Assembly: GCA_036346355.1 (NCBI GenBank)
Contig: CM070588.1
Span: forward strand, 14,493,914 to 14,557,913
Length of the DNA stretch: 64,000 bases
Origin: Rhipidocladum racemiflorum
Taxonomy: Eukaryota; Streptophyta; Magnoliopsida; Poales; Poaceae
Reading direction: 5' to 3'
Below the pieces are notes generated by a model. It was not told the DNA's origin. It saw nothing but the letters and a program-made list of their open reading frames with translations, and searched no databases. Made by a program: the position numbers and the translations under genes. Shown here piece after piece: positions 23,601 to 33,309 of this stretch; the first letter of the stretch is position 1, and each line of letters starts with the position of its first letter.

Positions 23601-26600
23601 GTTTATCTGGATCGGCTGCAACACCTTGATAAGAAATAATGTATCCTAAGTAGCCCACGCGCTCCTGGCCGAAGGCACACTTGGATTTCTTGAGGTAGAG
23701 ACGATGAACTCGCAGGCGGTCAAGCACCAGTTGTAGTTGCTTGTTGTGTTCGCTGGCTGTAGTGCTATATATGAGAATGTCGTCAAAGAAGACGAGGACG
23801 AACTTGCGTAGGAAGTCCTTGAGTACCTCATTCATAAGAGCCTGAAAAGTGGAGGGTGCGTTAGTTAAGCCAAATGGCATGACGAGAAACTCGTAGTGGC
23901 CATGGTGTGTGCGAAATGCCGTCTTGTCGATGTCGCGCTCCCACATTCGGACTTGATGGTAGCCCGAGCGAAGGTCGAGTTTGGTGAAGAAATGGGCCCC
24001 CCTTAGCTCGTCGAGTAGTTCTTCCACGACCGGGATTGGAAATTTATCCTTGACAGTCCTTGCGTTGAGCGCACGGTAGTCGATGCAAAAACGCCAGGTG
24101 CCCTCTGCTTTCTTCACCAGCAAAACCGGAGAGGAAAATGGCGAGTGGCTAGGCCGAATGATGCCCTGTCGTAGCATGAGTTCACATTGGCGCTCGATTT
24201 CATCCTTCTAATGATATGGGTACCTATAAGGCCGCACTACAACCGGATCCGTGCCTCCAGTAAGTGTGATACGGTGGTCACACGATCGGGGTGGTGGCAA
24301 TCCTTGAGGCTCGGCGAAGACGTCCTCATATGATTGCAGTAAGCTGTGCATCTCTGTGGGGTCCTGTAATGCTGTAGTCATTACCGTCATTCTGGCCGGT
24401 CGTTGCAATCCCTGAAGGTGGATGCGCGCGCCCGGTGGCCCAAATTCCATAGATAATTTTTGGAAGTTCCATTGGATATGTCCCAGGGTCCGCAACCACT
24501 CTACCCCGAGGATGATGTCAAAGTTGTCGATGGGTAGGATAATAAAGGGGGCTGTGAACAAGTGGTCTTGAATGCGGAATTGTACGGTTGGAATGCTACC
24601 CAGGCAGGGTAAATGGGCGCCTCCAGCTATCTTGACTTGTTGGAGCTGTCTTGTGGCTTCCGTTGCTGACCCCCACCGGCCGTGCCGCGCCGCGTATGCG
24701 CTCATAAAATTGTGTGTGCTTCCACTGTCAATGAGCCCCAACCAACGTTGCCCTTTTATGAGAACTTCTACTTGCATGGTGTCCCCTTGTTTTGGCCCGA
24801 GTGCAGCAATCATGGACAGGGAGACGTCGGGCTCAATGGGTGGTTCTTCATCTTGTTCTTCACTTTCTTCTTCTTCCACCTCTAGATGAAAAAGCCGTTT
24901 GCACCGGTGTCCGCGAGTGTATATTTCATCACAGTTGTAGCAGAGGCCCTTTGCCCGTCTCTCTGCCAGTTGGTCAGCTGAAAGGCGGAGACGTGTTGGA
25001 GCCGGCGCAGTACTGGTACTGCTCTGGGCGCTTGCCGCCGTAGTAACCTTCGATCCTCCTCCGGTGGGTGCCACATTAGTAGTTATTGCCGGTGTGTTGT
25101 ATGGCCGGTTTGGACCAATCGTCCCTGACGCTGCGCCGGACAATGGTGACGCTCCGTGGTTTCCCCAGGGACCGCGGCTGAAGGAACCGCGTCCTCGGCC
25201 GCCGGCTGATATTCCCTGCATGGCTTCAGCGATCCATGCTGCTTTTCGTGCCTCCGCCTCACGTGCGAACCCGACAGCTTCTGCCAAATCTCTTGGCCGC
25301 TCGCGCCGAACATCTGCCCCAAGCGCGACTGAAAGCCCCGCGATGAAAGTCTCGATTTGGTCAATACGCTTCATCGGTCGTGTCCGTGCTAGGAGGCGCT
25401 GAAACTCCCGAGCATACTCATCCACACTCCGGCCATCCTGCTTGAAGTTGATGAGGTCCCCCAATGGTCCTATACTTGAATGCCGAGTGAAGCGCTGAAT
25501 AAATGACTCAGAAAAATCCTCCCATGCGATCCATGTTTCTTCCTGTTGCCAGTTATCGAGTACCTCTTGCGCCTCTCCCGTGAGATGGAGACCGACGATC
25601 TCCACGTACTCCTCTTCGGGAATACGATGGATCCGGAAGAATCTTTCGCACCTTCTCAACCAACCCAGCGGGTCGCCTTGGCCGTCGTAGTCGGGAAGAT
25701 CGAAGCGCGGGGAACGGGGTGTCCACCGGTGACCTTCCTCGCCCTCCTCATGGCCCGGACCTCGACGTCGGCCATAAGCTGGTTCGCCACGGTCACGCCT
25801 AGGAGACGCATGACTGGACGCTGCTCCCCTCCAGAACGGTTGCTTTGCCTCGTTGTTAGCGGCTGCCAAGCTTGCGTCTGGCAAGTCGTGCGCAGCGTCT
25901 CCTCCTGTCTGCCCGCGCCCGGAGACAGGTTCCTTCCCCTTCAAAATTTTCAGCATGTCCGCCATCATTCCCTTCATCTCTCTCATCTCTGTTTCCAGAC
26001 CAGAGACACGATCTTCAATTGAATCTGTCATGACCCCAAGATCGTCGGGCTCTGATACCAAATTGTTACGAACCAACTCGGAGAGAGCTCGCTCGTAAGC
26101 ACGGGTTCCCGGCCGGTGGCCGGGTCGCAAACTATTCGACAACGAAATTGTCGAAACGGCTTGCGCCTTGGGTATGTTGGCTGTTGTCGGAGCCACCGCC
26201 TGGGATTGGATTTGTGGGCAATCAAGCATACCCTTTTCTTCTTTATTTCTCTCCCTTTTATAACCGGTACAAGCCATAAGCCACCGTATTATTATTTCCG
26301 TATACAATTACGAGTCCTATATAGATACGTGCGAGTTCCCATTGCATGGTACTGTTTCTGTTTTGTTTAATCCGACTCAACTAGCCCTTACCATACTGCT
26401 ACGGGTTTCTCCGGAGTTCTTATCCTGTCCGCGCCGGACGTCTTGCTCGAGCTGCACTTGCTGCACTTTGTTCCGCCGGACGAAGACTCGATCGAAAGCC
26501 TTGCGCATAACAGGAACCTTTACCGTTTTAACAGCCATTTACAGACCATAACAGCCTTTATTTAGAACATTGGAAAAGTTATTGCAACAGATATAGACCA

Positions 26601-28688
26601 ACAATACAGAAGGCAAGTCATTTCTGGAAATGCAAGTGATTTTCCAAATAGGAGAGTAATTGACTCCGTAGAGTAGATTTTCCAATGAAAAATACTAATC
26701 TTATTGTGCCGCACCTATACTATTCAATTGGCTGCTAAAATCAATAACACCATGAGATAAGTTAGATCACTAACATTGAGCTATCAGATAATAAGGATTA
26801 GTAACAAAAAGCATCACAATTCACCCAAAAGAACAACTGGATACAAAATGCTAATATATATAGTAAACTCATGAACATTGAGCTATTGCATATGTAAGAA
26901 AGTCATACTTGGGTCAGAATTGATTAGCACAGCAGCACCACCGAAGCTGCAGCTCCCACCGATATGCTTCATCTTCTGCCAATAGCTATTGAAAGCATAC
27001 GACGCGTGCGCCGCAATGCTGTCTGGATAAAAGCAGCTACCACCGGCCGCAATCTCCTGGCAATCCACTCCATCCTGGCCGCAGGCATAGTCCATTGCCT
27101 CCTGCAGTCTGTCCTCTGGCACAGTTGGCTTGGCCACACACCACAAACCGCCGGCATTCCCTCCCTCGCCAGACCACGGTGGCGGGGACATTGCCGCTGC
27201 TGGTGGAGTCAAGCATGGCGGCGGCATTGCAGACGGGGCAATGCCGCCAGTCACCTCAGGCGGACTAGCAGGTGTTGCAGTGGGCGGGCTGGCTGGCATG
27301 GTGGCAGGTGGACTAGCGGATACCGCAGGGGGTGAGCTTGCTGGCACAGGCACGGCGACAGGCGTGCTTGCTGGGACAGCAGCGGGCGGAACCGACGGGA
27401 CAACTTCAGGTGGGGAATTCGGCGCAAAGGAGAACGGCACACTGGGCGGTGGTGGCGGATATGTCAATGCAGGCGGCTGCGGCGGGGGAGATGTCATCGC
27501 CGGCGGCAAGTGGTGCCTACCGTAGAGCTTCCTCTTCAGAACCCCTCTGTCCCTCACACACAGTGTGGAGGCAGTGGTGATCTTGATGTCCTTGACAAGG
27601 CCCCAGCGCACAAGAGAGTGATGCAGGTTCTTGACGGCGTGTGAGAGCCGAAGCAGGAGGAGTTCTTGGCCATGGCTGCAGGTGATGCCATGGCCTACAA
27701 CAATGGCGGTGATGTGCTTGGAGGGGTAGTGTGCCAGGACATGAGCCCTGAGCCAGGACTCTGCCCCAAGAACCGAAGCGGCCACCATGGGGAACTCTGT
27801 GTGAGCGACTGATACATGTACACCTGCCTGAGGTGGCTCATGGAGGTGAACCAGCTCATGTGCTTCTTGACCTGAAACTGTGAAAGAATCATGGAGGTGG
27901 ATTAATCCAGTTGCCAAAGCAACTTTGGAAGACAAAAAAAAATGGAAGACGTCAAGCCAGTAGGCATAAAAAACTGGCAAATCCACAGCGATATGCAGAA
28001 ACAATTGAGTATTTGCTGAAACAAAGAAACAACTAAGACAACAGAAAGTTATAAATTACAGAAGAAGCAAGTCGCTAATGTTTTTGAACTTTCGGTGCTA
28101 AAGGAAACGTAAGAGAACTAATGAAATCAAGAAAAAAAATATCAAAAAACATAAGGTAAGAAGGATGGATAGGGGCGACTCAGCTACAGAAACAAATTTC
28201 TTTCTGAGACAAAGTTGTGGCAAAAAAAAAAGAGAGTAGATTTGCCCTGTGTTATTGATTATTTGCTCCGTAACATCTCATATACACATTTTCATCAATT
28301 CTCCCTAAAATCAACAAAAAGTCGACGAAGAAAACTATGTACGGGGAATGCAGAGGTAGTAAAAGAATAATAACCTAATCATGAGAAAATCAACAAAAAC
28401 TAAGGAAACCCTGTTTAGAAAATGTGGGGCTATGAATAAGTTCCTGGTTCAAGCCAGAAATCAATGCACCAACATTATCAAGAGAAATGTGAACGGAAGA
28501 AACAAAAACCAGAATAATGACAGAAAAACCTCCAAGACATTTTTTTGCCTGAGACGAGAAGTCAGTCCTACAAGAAAGCTAACAAAAACACCAAAACGTT
28601 CTTGGCAAGGACAAGCATTACCAGCAAGACCCAAGGAAGGGAGCAGGAGGGAGCTGGAGAAGACGAGGAACAGCGCCAAGAACTCCAT
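17641..28688 (-). CDS. GH17-like/X8 domain secreted protein, 3 exons
   Basis: The model is exon 1 28688-28622, exon 2 27871-26909 and exon 3 17672-17641, giving 353 aa. Splice sites are GT-AG: GTAATG/TTTCAG for intron 1 (750 bp) and GTATGA/TTTTCAG for intron 2 (9.2 kb), both in phase 1. The first 22 residues ([20 protein letters not shown]) are a signal peptide. Residues about 23-130 resemble a shortened GH17 fold ([22 protein letters not shown]) in which GNE-type catalytic residues are not evident. Residues about 145-260 are a Pro/Ala/Ser-rich linker. The C-terminus is an X8/CBM43 module: [42 protein letters not shown], with the last conserved Cys in exon 3 (YLQCRFMLS). X8 proteins bind callose at cell walls and plasmodesmata; a wall-binding, non-catalytic role is inferred. 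No GPI signal is apparent. The start is chosen because it directly begins the signal peptide. Confidence 0.85.
19048..19195 (-). pseudogene. rpoA: Plastid rpoA fragment (NUPT)
   Basis: The minus frame reads [19 protein letters not shown] and [20 protein letters not shown], which I recognise as the N-terminal domain of plastid RNA polymerase alpha. About 48 codons remain, with no start, dimer interface or C-terminal domain. It is a nuclear insertion of plastid DNA, not a gene. Confidence 0.8.
19235..19526 (-). pseudogene. rrn23: Plastid rrn23 3' end and rrn23-rrn4.5 spacer fragment (NUPT)
   Basis: Recognised from memory of plastid 23S rRNA. On the minus strand the helix text GGCGAGACGAGCCGTTT, then GTGTCAAGTGGAAGTGCAG and GGCATCCTAACGAACGAACG, leads into the spacer with a poly-A-like run and AGAGGGAGGGCAGAGGCC. 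In plastids this lies in the inverted repeat, far from rpoA, so the insertion is composite. Small deletions (for example near 19487) show it is degenerate. Confidence 0.75.
20937..21385 (-). mobile_element. 3' LTR of the chromovirus-type element
   Basis: Same 449-bp sequence as 26064-26512 with no difference seen. The pol frame runs about 45 codons into it before stopping at 21250. Confidence 0.93.
21250..24177 (-). CDS. pol ORF: RT, RNase H, integrase, chromodomain
   Basis: 975 aa open frame in the same phase as gag-protease; ten codons separate the TAG from the first Met. Domains in order: RT ([29 protein letters not shown], catalytic FFDDILIYS), RNase H ([30 protein letters not shown]), integrase with zinc finger H-x4-H...C-x2-C ([16 protein letters not shown]), core ([28 protein letters not shown]) and GPY/F-type motif ([11 protein letters not shown]). 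It ends in a chromodomain-like module ([18 protein letters not shown]) that in the family guides insertion to marked chromatin. All catalytic residues look present. The stop at 21250 lies inside the 3' LTR. Confidence 0.94.
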   Translation of the reverse strand: MLRQGIIRPSHSPFSSPVLLVKKAEGTWRFCIDYRALNARTVKDKFPIPVVEELLDELRGAHFFTKLDLRSGYHQVRMWERDIDKTAFRTHHGHYEFLVMPFGLTNAPSTFQALMNEVLKDFLRKFVLVFFDDILIYSTTASEHNKQLQLVLDRLRVHRLYLKKSKCAFGQERVGYLGYIISYQGVAADPDKLQAVTAWPRPSSVTSLRGFLGLAGYYRRFIRNYAVLAEPLTALLRRNGFAWSHAAEEAFNNLKHALVSAPVLQMPDFSTPFVVECDASGTGIGAVLQQHGHPIAYFSRKLASQHTKLAAYERELIGLSKAVRHWRPYLWGHPFIVRTDHGSLKFLLEQSLITPPQQHWLSKLMGFDFQVEYKSGRQNMAADALSRQHQEEPQCATISRLQDVTRSQWLDILRADPANKQLVEQWSTHTLDTAPAPPPTNGPSPITTGVAATLPAQVAPAVSATTQTSSTPCQVAREPAHDWTVQDGLVYKGNRLVIPAASPLVKSIIASVHDLTHEGIQKTLHRIRTNYFWEKQRQTVEHYVRHCEVCQQNKSSTMSPAGLLQPLPVPRHIWADISMDFITDLPRSQGKTALLVVVDRLSKYAHFIPFSRPAIATAVAKLFFDQVVRLHGLPESIVSDRDPIFLSAFWQDLMKRSGTTLLFSTAYHPQTDGQTEVVNRTIEMYLRCLTGTKTTTWAQWVPWAEFCYNTSFHSSIRMTPFELVYGRPPPSLTPYQPGSTVIDSVDCALVERDALLQQAKENLLTAQNRMKQLYDRKHREVEFPVGSWVWLKLQKHRQNSVRAHPQSKLGPRYYGPYQVEARIGAVAYRLRLPATARLHNVFHVSLLKAFQGEPPPLPVELPIEVTPAFEPTRPEPHRLLAQRFFNGNRQFLVQWIGESADEATWMDAIVFRRSFPDCKLEDKLVLEEGSDVMRKAFDRVFVRRNKVQQVQLEQDVRRGQDKNSGETRSSMVRAS
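21386..21400 (-). other. Polypurine tract of the chromovirus-type element
   Basis: Minus strand GGAGGAGGGGAGTGA directly before the 3' LTR. It lies within the pol coding frame. Confidence 0.85.
24208..26031 (-). CDS. gag-protease ORF of the chromovirus-type element
   Basis: 607 aa from the ATG at 26031 (18 nt after the [16 protein letters not shown]) to a TAG at 24208-24210. A coiled-coil start is followed by a charged linker, then the capsid-like gag domain ([39 protein letters not shown]), a zinc knuckle of the C-x2-C-x7-H-x-C plant type ([14 protein letters not shown]) and aspartic protease ([19 protein letters not shown]). An earlier in-frame Met in the LTR is less likely as the start. 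The TAG lies in the same frame as pol, between protease and RT, so it is a nonsense break rather than a normal frameshift site. Confidence 0.93.
   Translation of the reverse strand: MTDSIEDRVSGLETEMREMKGMMADMLKILKGKEPVSGRGQTGGDAAHDLPDASLAAANNEAKQPFWRGAASSHASPRRDRGEPAYGRRRGPGHEEGEEGHRWTPRSPRFDLPDYDGQGDPLGWLRRCERFFRIHRIPEEEYVEIVGLHLTGEAQEVLDNWQQEETWIAWEDFSESFIQRFTRHSSIGPLGDLINFKQDGRSVDEYAREFQRLLARTRPMKRIDQIETFIAGLSVALGADVRRERPRDLAEAVGFAREAEARKAAWIAEAMQGISAGGRGRGSFSRGPWGNHGASPLSGAASGTIGPNRPYNTPAITTNVAPTGGGSKVTTAASAQSSTSTAPAPTRLRLSADQLAERRAKGLCYNCDEIYTRGHRCKRLFHLEVEEEESEEQDEEPPIEPDVSLSMIAALGPKQGDTMQVEVLIKGQRWLGLIDSGSTHNFMSAYAARHGRWGSATEATRQLQQVKIAGGAHLPCLGSIPTVQFRIQDHLFTAPFIILPIDNFDIILGVEWLRTLGHIQWNFQKLSMEFGPPGARIHLQGLQRPARMTVMTTALQDPTEMHSLLQSYEDVFAEPQGLPPPRSCDHRITLTGGTDPVVVRPYRYPYH
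26049..26060 (-). other. PBS, perfect tRNA-iMet match
   Basis: The minus strand reads TGGTATCAGAGC three bases after the LTR, the exact plant initiator tRNA-Met complement. Confidence 0.95.
26064..26512 (-). mobile_element. 5' LTR of the chromovirus-type element
   Basis: 449 bp, from GCGCATAACA (26512 side) to TGTTACGAACC at 26064; TG...CA ends. It has CTATATAG-like text and TTTTATAACC that could serve as core promoter. It is followed (minus sense) by the PBS. Confidence 0.93.
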
Positions 28689-29010
28689 CCCCCTCTCCGT
28701 CTCACTCAACTCTCCACTCTCTCTCACCACCCTGCAGCCAAGTAAAGCAAGATGCAGCAACAGTTGCAGCAGCGGCTTCAAGTCCCTGAGGTGGCCAGAC
28801 GGCCACAGCCACACACGCAAGGCAGGAAGGGAGGGAGGGTTTCATGGTCCTGGGTCAAAGCAAAAAGAAGGCAGGGAGTGCCATTAATGCGGTATGATTC
28901 TTTTGAGGCTAGCAGCTAGCTCCTCTGCTCTGAACTGCGGTGTGTGTGGCGGTGGGACTCGGGTCTAGTGCAGTCGCCACTACTACGGCAACATAAGCGG
29001 CAACATATTC
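28689..29010 (-). promoter_or_regulatory. 5' UTR/promoter side of the X8 gene
   Basis: The sequence upstream of the start codon includes CT-rich (GA-rich on plus) tracts at 28690-28860. No clear TATA box was found. A foldback MITE begins only about 320 bp upstream of the ATG. Confidence 0.45.
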
Positions 29011-29363
29011 AGTAATTAAAGTTTTCGTGTAACTATCGTGCAACTCTACTAAAAGAGTTTTAAAAAATTCTGAAAAAAATCATGGATATACATCTCAATT
29101 TACCCCATTTACGTATAAAATTTCATGATCAAATACGTACTATGCTAGAAGTTACCAAAAAAATAAATTTTGTGCTGTCTACTATACCAAGATTCCAAAC
29201 GAAAATTTATCTTTTTTGTAACTTCTAACATAGTACGTATTTGATCATGAAATTTTGTACGTAGATGGGGTAAGTTGAGATGTACACCCATGATTTTTTT
29301 CAGAATTTTTTGAAACTTTTTTAGTAGGGTTGCATGGTGGTTGCACGAAAATTTTAATTGCAC
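29011..29363. mobile_element. Foldback MITE, ~165-bp arms
   Basis: Arms 29011-29180 and about 29198-29363 are inverted copies sharing AATTCTGAAAAAAATCATG, AAATTTCATGATCAAATACG and TAGAAGTTAC. Only a short centre is unpaired. It has no coding capacity. Confidence 0.85.
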
Positions 29364-29382
29364 TGGATTTTTGCCAACATAA

Positions 29383-29945
29383 GAGCATCTCCAGCAGAGC
29401 CCCTAAACCAGCCCCTAAACCTTAAAATAGGGAGTGTAGTAAAAAAACAGATCCAGCAGGGCCCCAACTCAAGCCCCTAAAATTAGAGGGCCCCTAAATT
29501 TGCCTCATCAGCCCCAATTCCCAGGGGCCCCCAACTCAAGCCCCTAAAATTAGGAGGCACCTAAATTTGCCTCCTCAGCCCCAATTCCCATGGACACGAG
29601 TACAACCCCTATTATTGAAGATAGAGAAATACATGAGAGGCTTCGAAAATTTTATCATGTTTTGAAAATTTTAAATTTAAATTTGAAATATCATGTTTTT
29701 AAATTGTAAATGTTAATATGTTTATGTTTTATGTATTACAAATATTTTTGATTGAATTTTAGTGGTGTCAAATGAAGATTATACATAGCGGATATGTCAA
29801 AATAGGAGAAAAAGTAAAATAGAAATTTGAGATTTAGGTCTTTATTCTTTGGACTTGTGCTATGAAAACAGGCCTCAAAAAAATAGAGGGAGTCCCTAAA
29901 TCCAAAATAGGGATCCTGTTTTAGGGGCCCTTGCTGGAGATGCTC
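29383..29945. mobile_element. Tourist/PIF-Harbinger-like MITE
   Basis: The inverted ends GAGCATCTCCAGCAGAGCCC and GGGCCCTTGCTGGAGATGCTC are flanked by the 3-bp duplication TAA (29380-29382 and 29946-29948). Inside, a unit of about 62 bp containing CAACTCAAGCCCCTAAAATT is duplicated in tandem (about 29462-29588). Confidence 0.88.
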
Positions 29946-30093
29946 TAAGCAGTAGCAACCATCCATGCCATTTAAGAAGCAAACAACAGCCTAGATTTAC
30001 TCCGACCCACTTCCGCCTTCAACTATTTCTTGATGTCCAATAAGTTTTTCTTACTTGGCCATTCCCGTAATCTTCTCACTTGATCACAATCTA

Positions 30094-32783
30094 TGTGACG
30101 GATCGTCTTTTCAGGGACATATCGAAACATCACAATAGCTACCCAGAAAGATTAGCTGTTAGAAAAGACAAGTGTATATTGCCAGACAAAGGCAAATCAA
30201 CTTATTTTATTTAATATAAGACCTAACAGGCGAGGGTTTTACAAAAGAGGCGTCACGAGTCTCGAATAGATTACAATACCAAAACACCGTACAGGCAGGC
30301 CTGAGCAAAAAACAAAGACTTAGAACCACACCAAATCGTCATGTACGATTTCTTGATATTCTCCAGCGTCTTGGAACTCTGAAAGAGTTGGGTTTAAGCA
30401 AGGGTGAGTACAACAGTACTCAACAAGTCGCACGAAAAGTTTTTAATATTACATGTATGGGAATTCCAATTGATTGAAGTGGGCTTAAGTATTGTGGATG
30501 CAATTTTATTTACAAGATCATTTTACATTTGAAACACAAACCGTAAATAATAGTAATGGGGGTTTCCATAAGTTTAACACAATTAACCAATTCTCTAGAT
30601 TCAAAGTATACTTGAGCTAGGTTACAGATGTCACCCCAATTCAAACTTAGCTTTATTTACCGGAAGCACGACGTAATCGTTTACCATTTTATTTAACTCT
30701 GTAGAGGTGCTCAGCTTTACCCACAAGATATCTGCGATCGTTAATGCCAAGCGCTAACGTACATGCAACTTAAATGCATGTGGCCGGGCCGAGATCATCA
30801 CAGCCTTTTGTTAAATCATTCATGAATTCAGTACTTAATCGATAGGTCTGAACACTCCACTTAGAACCCACTGTTCTAAGCGAGCACCTACCGTTGTGAG
30901 AATCGACGAATGACGCGACACGACCCATTTCCGTTCCATCCCTTCAGTTACTTCCCTGCCAGAAAGGCTGATCCCCATTCTCCTTCTGAGAATGGTACCA
31001 CCAATTTAATCAATTTTCTAGAAAATGATCAATGTACTGAGCTATGTCGGAAACGGGTCCATCGACCAGCCCGAGTTGTGGTTGAGCGCAAAACTTAAGT
31101 TATTTACTTTGCTCAAGGGTTTTTTTAACCTTATATTGCCAAAGATCGATCCTTACAATATCCACAAACCCATCGGGTACCCACAGGTACCGGTCGCCAA
31201 ACCAACCAAGGCATTAATTATCAGCCGGGGATCGGACTCACATCCACCTCGTGGTTAGTCCAATACTGTCCCCCTGACCGTAGCTTTTTCATAAAACTCT
31301 GAGCCAGCGGCTCGCCACAATTTTATTTCCATTTTTAAAGATTTTGAACTAATACTAACAGGATTAATAATTACTACGGTTGCATAAATAACATCTAGGG
31401 TTAATCAAGGTTTTAATAAGGTCCAACAGTGTCAAGGAGGTTTAAGAACAATTCGGTATTAACTAAGCATCATGTCATTCCAATATAGCGACTTTCAATA
31501 TTTCAACATACAGTTAAAATAATGCAGTAGAAATTAGATAATATAATATTAGGCATATTTGGGCGCAATATGATCAAGGGCGTGCAGCTTGCCTTGCTCG
31601 GCACCAGGATCGTCTAAACCGTAGTGGAAGTAGTCGTACTCAGCTTCCGACTGGTCCAACTCCTGCTCCGGGTACTGCTCCTGCTCCTGAGGTGACTCGA
31701 TAGTCGAATCTAGCGCAAAAGAGGCGAAAACAATAAGTAAACGAAAAACAACAACCGAAATCGAAAACTGAAACGGAAACCGAAAACAGGCCGGGAGAGA
31801 ATCAGAGGGCAAAATGGGCATTTCAAAAATTTTGGGAGCTTCGGGCGACAGAGCGGAGGCCATTTTTGGACTTAGTGGGTCGAAACGGTTAAGAATATGT
31901 ATTTTGGGGATTTTTGGAGGTTCCTAGATTTTTCTGGGTTTTTTTGGAATTTGTGGAGTTTTAAACGAATTTTCGGATTAATAATTTAATTAAATCCAAA
32001 AACAAAAGAAAAAGAAAGGAATAGTGTTGGGATGCGTCAGGGCGTAGTCCACTCGGCCGTACGCCACGTATGCTGCCTGGCATGCGAGGTCAAGACTGGC
32101 CGCCCAGACGGCCCATGAGGGGCTCGACATGCGGGCCGAAGCGGCGAGTACCGACAATGAGCCTGGCCGCTTGTGCGGCTAGTAGGTGGGGCCAGCACGG
32201 GTGAGCAAGGCGACGGCTAGGGTTAGGGGCACTGGTCGGCGGCGCTGGACGGCGCGGCGACAGGAGCCGGGAGAGGAAGGGCGCGAGGGAGGGAGAGAGA
32301 GCTCACTGGCTCGAGGCAGGGAGTGGGGCGAGGAGATGAGGCAATGCTCGGGCGGCTTTTATAGCCGTCCGCGCGGAGAAGAGAGGCGGCGGTGACCCGT
32401 GCGCGGCGTCGACCCATCTGCGCGGCGACTCACGGCAAACATGCACGGGGTGTAGGGTGCGGTCGGCGACAGGGCGGCCGGCAAGCGCTTAGCGTGGCGA
32501 CGTATGGCGGCGGCGGCGAGGGCGGCGGTGGCAGCACAGTCAGGGCCGAAGGCGGAGGGCGCGGGTCGCGCGGTTGGGCCTAGCGCCCGGCGGGGGTAGG
32601 CCGGCAGATTGAAGGGAGAGATGGGCCAGGAGGCCCAAGAGCAAGGAATTTGGCCCGAATGAGAAATTCAAATCAAATTCAAAACCGAGAAATCAAACAA
32701 AGCAAAAGAAAACTAAATCAAATTCCTTTTGAAATTTCAAGGGATATTTCAATCTCACTTGATCACAACGATGTAAAGCTCAC
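30094..32783 (-). mobile_element. Gypsy-type LTR remnant (family D)
   Basis: Minus-strand organisation matches the long LTRs further right: AT-rich start, GC-rich middle (32040-32620), acidic mini-exon, TGAGTAC hairpin and terminal exon, ending near GATCCGTCACA (30094). No flanking duplication was resolved, so the boundaries are approximate. Frames at 32186-32583 are GC-rich and not supported. Confidence 0.45.
30320..31709 (-). other. Candidate spliced acidic mini-ORF in LTR family D
   Basis: Exon 31709-31593 (acceptor CTAG, donor AAG|GCAAG) encodes STIESPQEQEQYPEQELDQS and further acidic residues. The terminal exon 30378-30320 (acceptor TTTCAG) reads FQDAGEYQEIVHDDLVWF and stops. The intron is about 1.2 kb of GC-AG type, phase 1. 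An upstream exon is required and was not identified. The layout equals that in LTRs A-C; the function is unknown. Confidence 0.45.
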
Positions 32784-33309
32784 AAGAAATTATACGCAGA
32801 TAATAAGCAAAAGCACACAATAAGTATTGTCATTTGAAGATGCTATTTCAGTATTATTATAAATAAGTTACACATTGTTTTGAGAAAATGGTTGAGCTCT
32901 AATTTTCTCAAAAAACTGGACGTTTGACATTTTCATGAGGGATGAAAGAGCACATATTACTTTACTACTGCCATGAAAGATGACACACAAGCTTGCACTC
33001 CTCCAAACCCACCTTGAGTTGTTTCCCAGGTACAAAACTAGTTATCTAACACCCCACGAACTTTACAAAAAGTAATTTTGTAAAGCTTGTAAAGTTTGTT
33101 ATTTAACACAAGCTAGTTCGGTTGTTTAACACCCCCGAGCACATATTACTTCTTGTAAAGTTTGTAAATTGGTGCTCTTAGAGCATCTCCAAAAGCCTTT
33201 GTATCCAACTCTCTATCTCCAAATAATAACGAGCTGCTGAAAAACACATCTCCAAGAGAATCGCTATCCTATTCTGCAAATCCAGCGAGCGGAGAGAGAC
33301 TCGCTATAT

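Larger units (their letters stand above)
20937..26512 (-). mobile_element. Full-length Ty3/gypsy chromovirus-type element (5576 bp)
   Basis: Two 449-bp LTRs (20937-21385 and 26064-26512) appear identical by eye. The TSD GGAAC is at 20932-20936 and 26513-26517. Internal parts in order are PBS, gag-protease, RT-RNase H-integrase-chromodomain, polypurine tract. The compact size, short LTRs and C-terminal chromodomain fit the Reina type of chromovirus. It is very recent and is inserted in the hAT element in the X8 gene's intron. One in-frame stop divides the polyprotein. Confidence 0.95.
18696..26572. mobile_element. hAT-type non-autonomous element (with nested insertions)
   Basis: The flanks carry an identical 8-bp duplication GAAAAGTT (18688-18695 and 26573-26580), the hAT length. 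The termini AAATGTTCTAAATA and (inverted) CAATGTTCTAAATA form a TIR. Without the 5.58-kb gypsy insertion the element is about 2.3 kb, and no transposase frame was recognised, so it is non-autonomous. Confidence 0.75.
17673..26908 (-). other. Intron 2 of the X8 gene, packed with nested elements
   Basis: 9236-bp intron. 17673-18687 and 26581-26908 look like the original intron, without recognised features. 18696-26572 is a hAT-type insertion that itself contains an LTR remnant, plastid DNA and a complete gypsy element in the same orientation as the gene. Correct expression requires splicing across all of it or use of an alternative end. Confidence 0.75.

Noticed and set aside
27130..27525. Open glycine-rich plus-strand frame over the X8 gene
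   Set aside because: It is the antisense shadow of the Pro/Ala-rich linker; the minus frame carries domain motifs and splice sites.
30094..32783. TSD or exact ends for LTR D
   Set aside because: A repeated CACTTGATCACAA at 30079 and 32756 was considered, but it does not flank TG/CA ends correctly.
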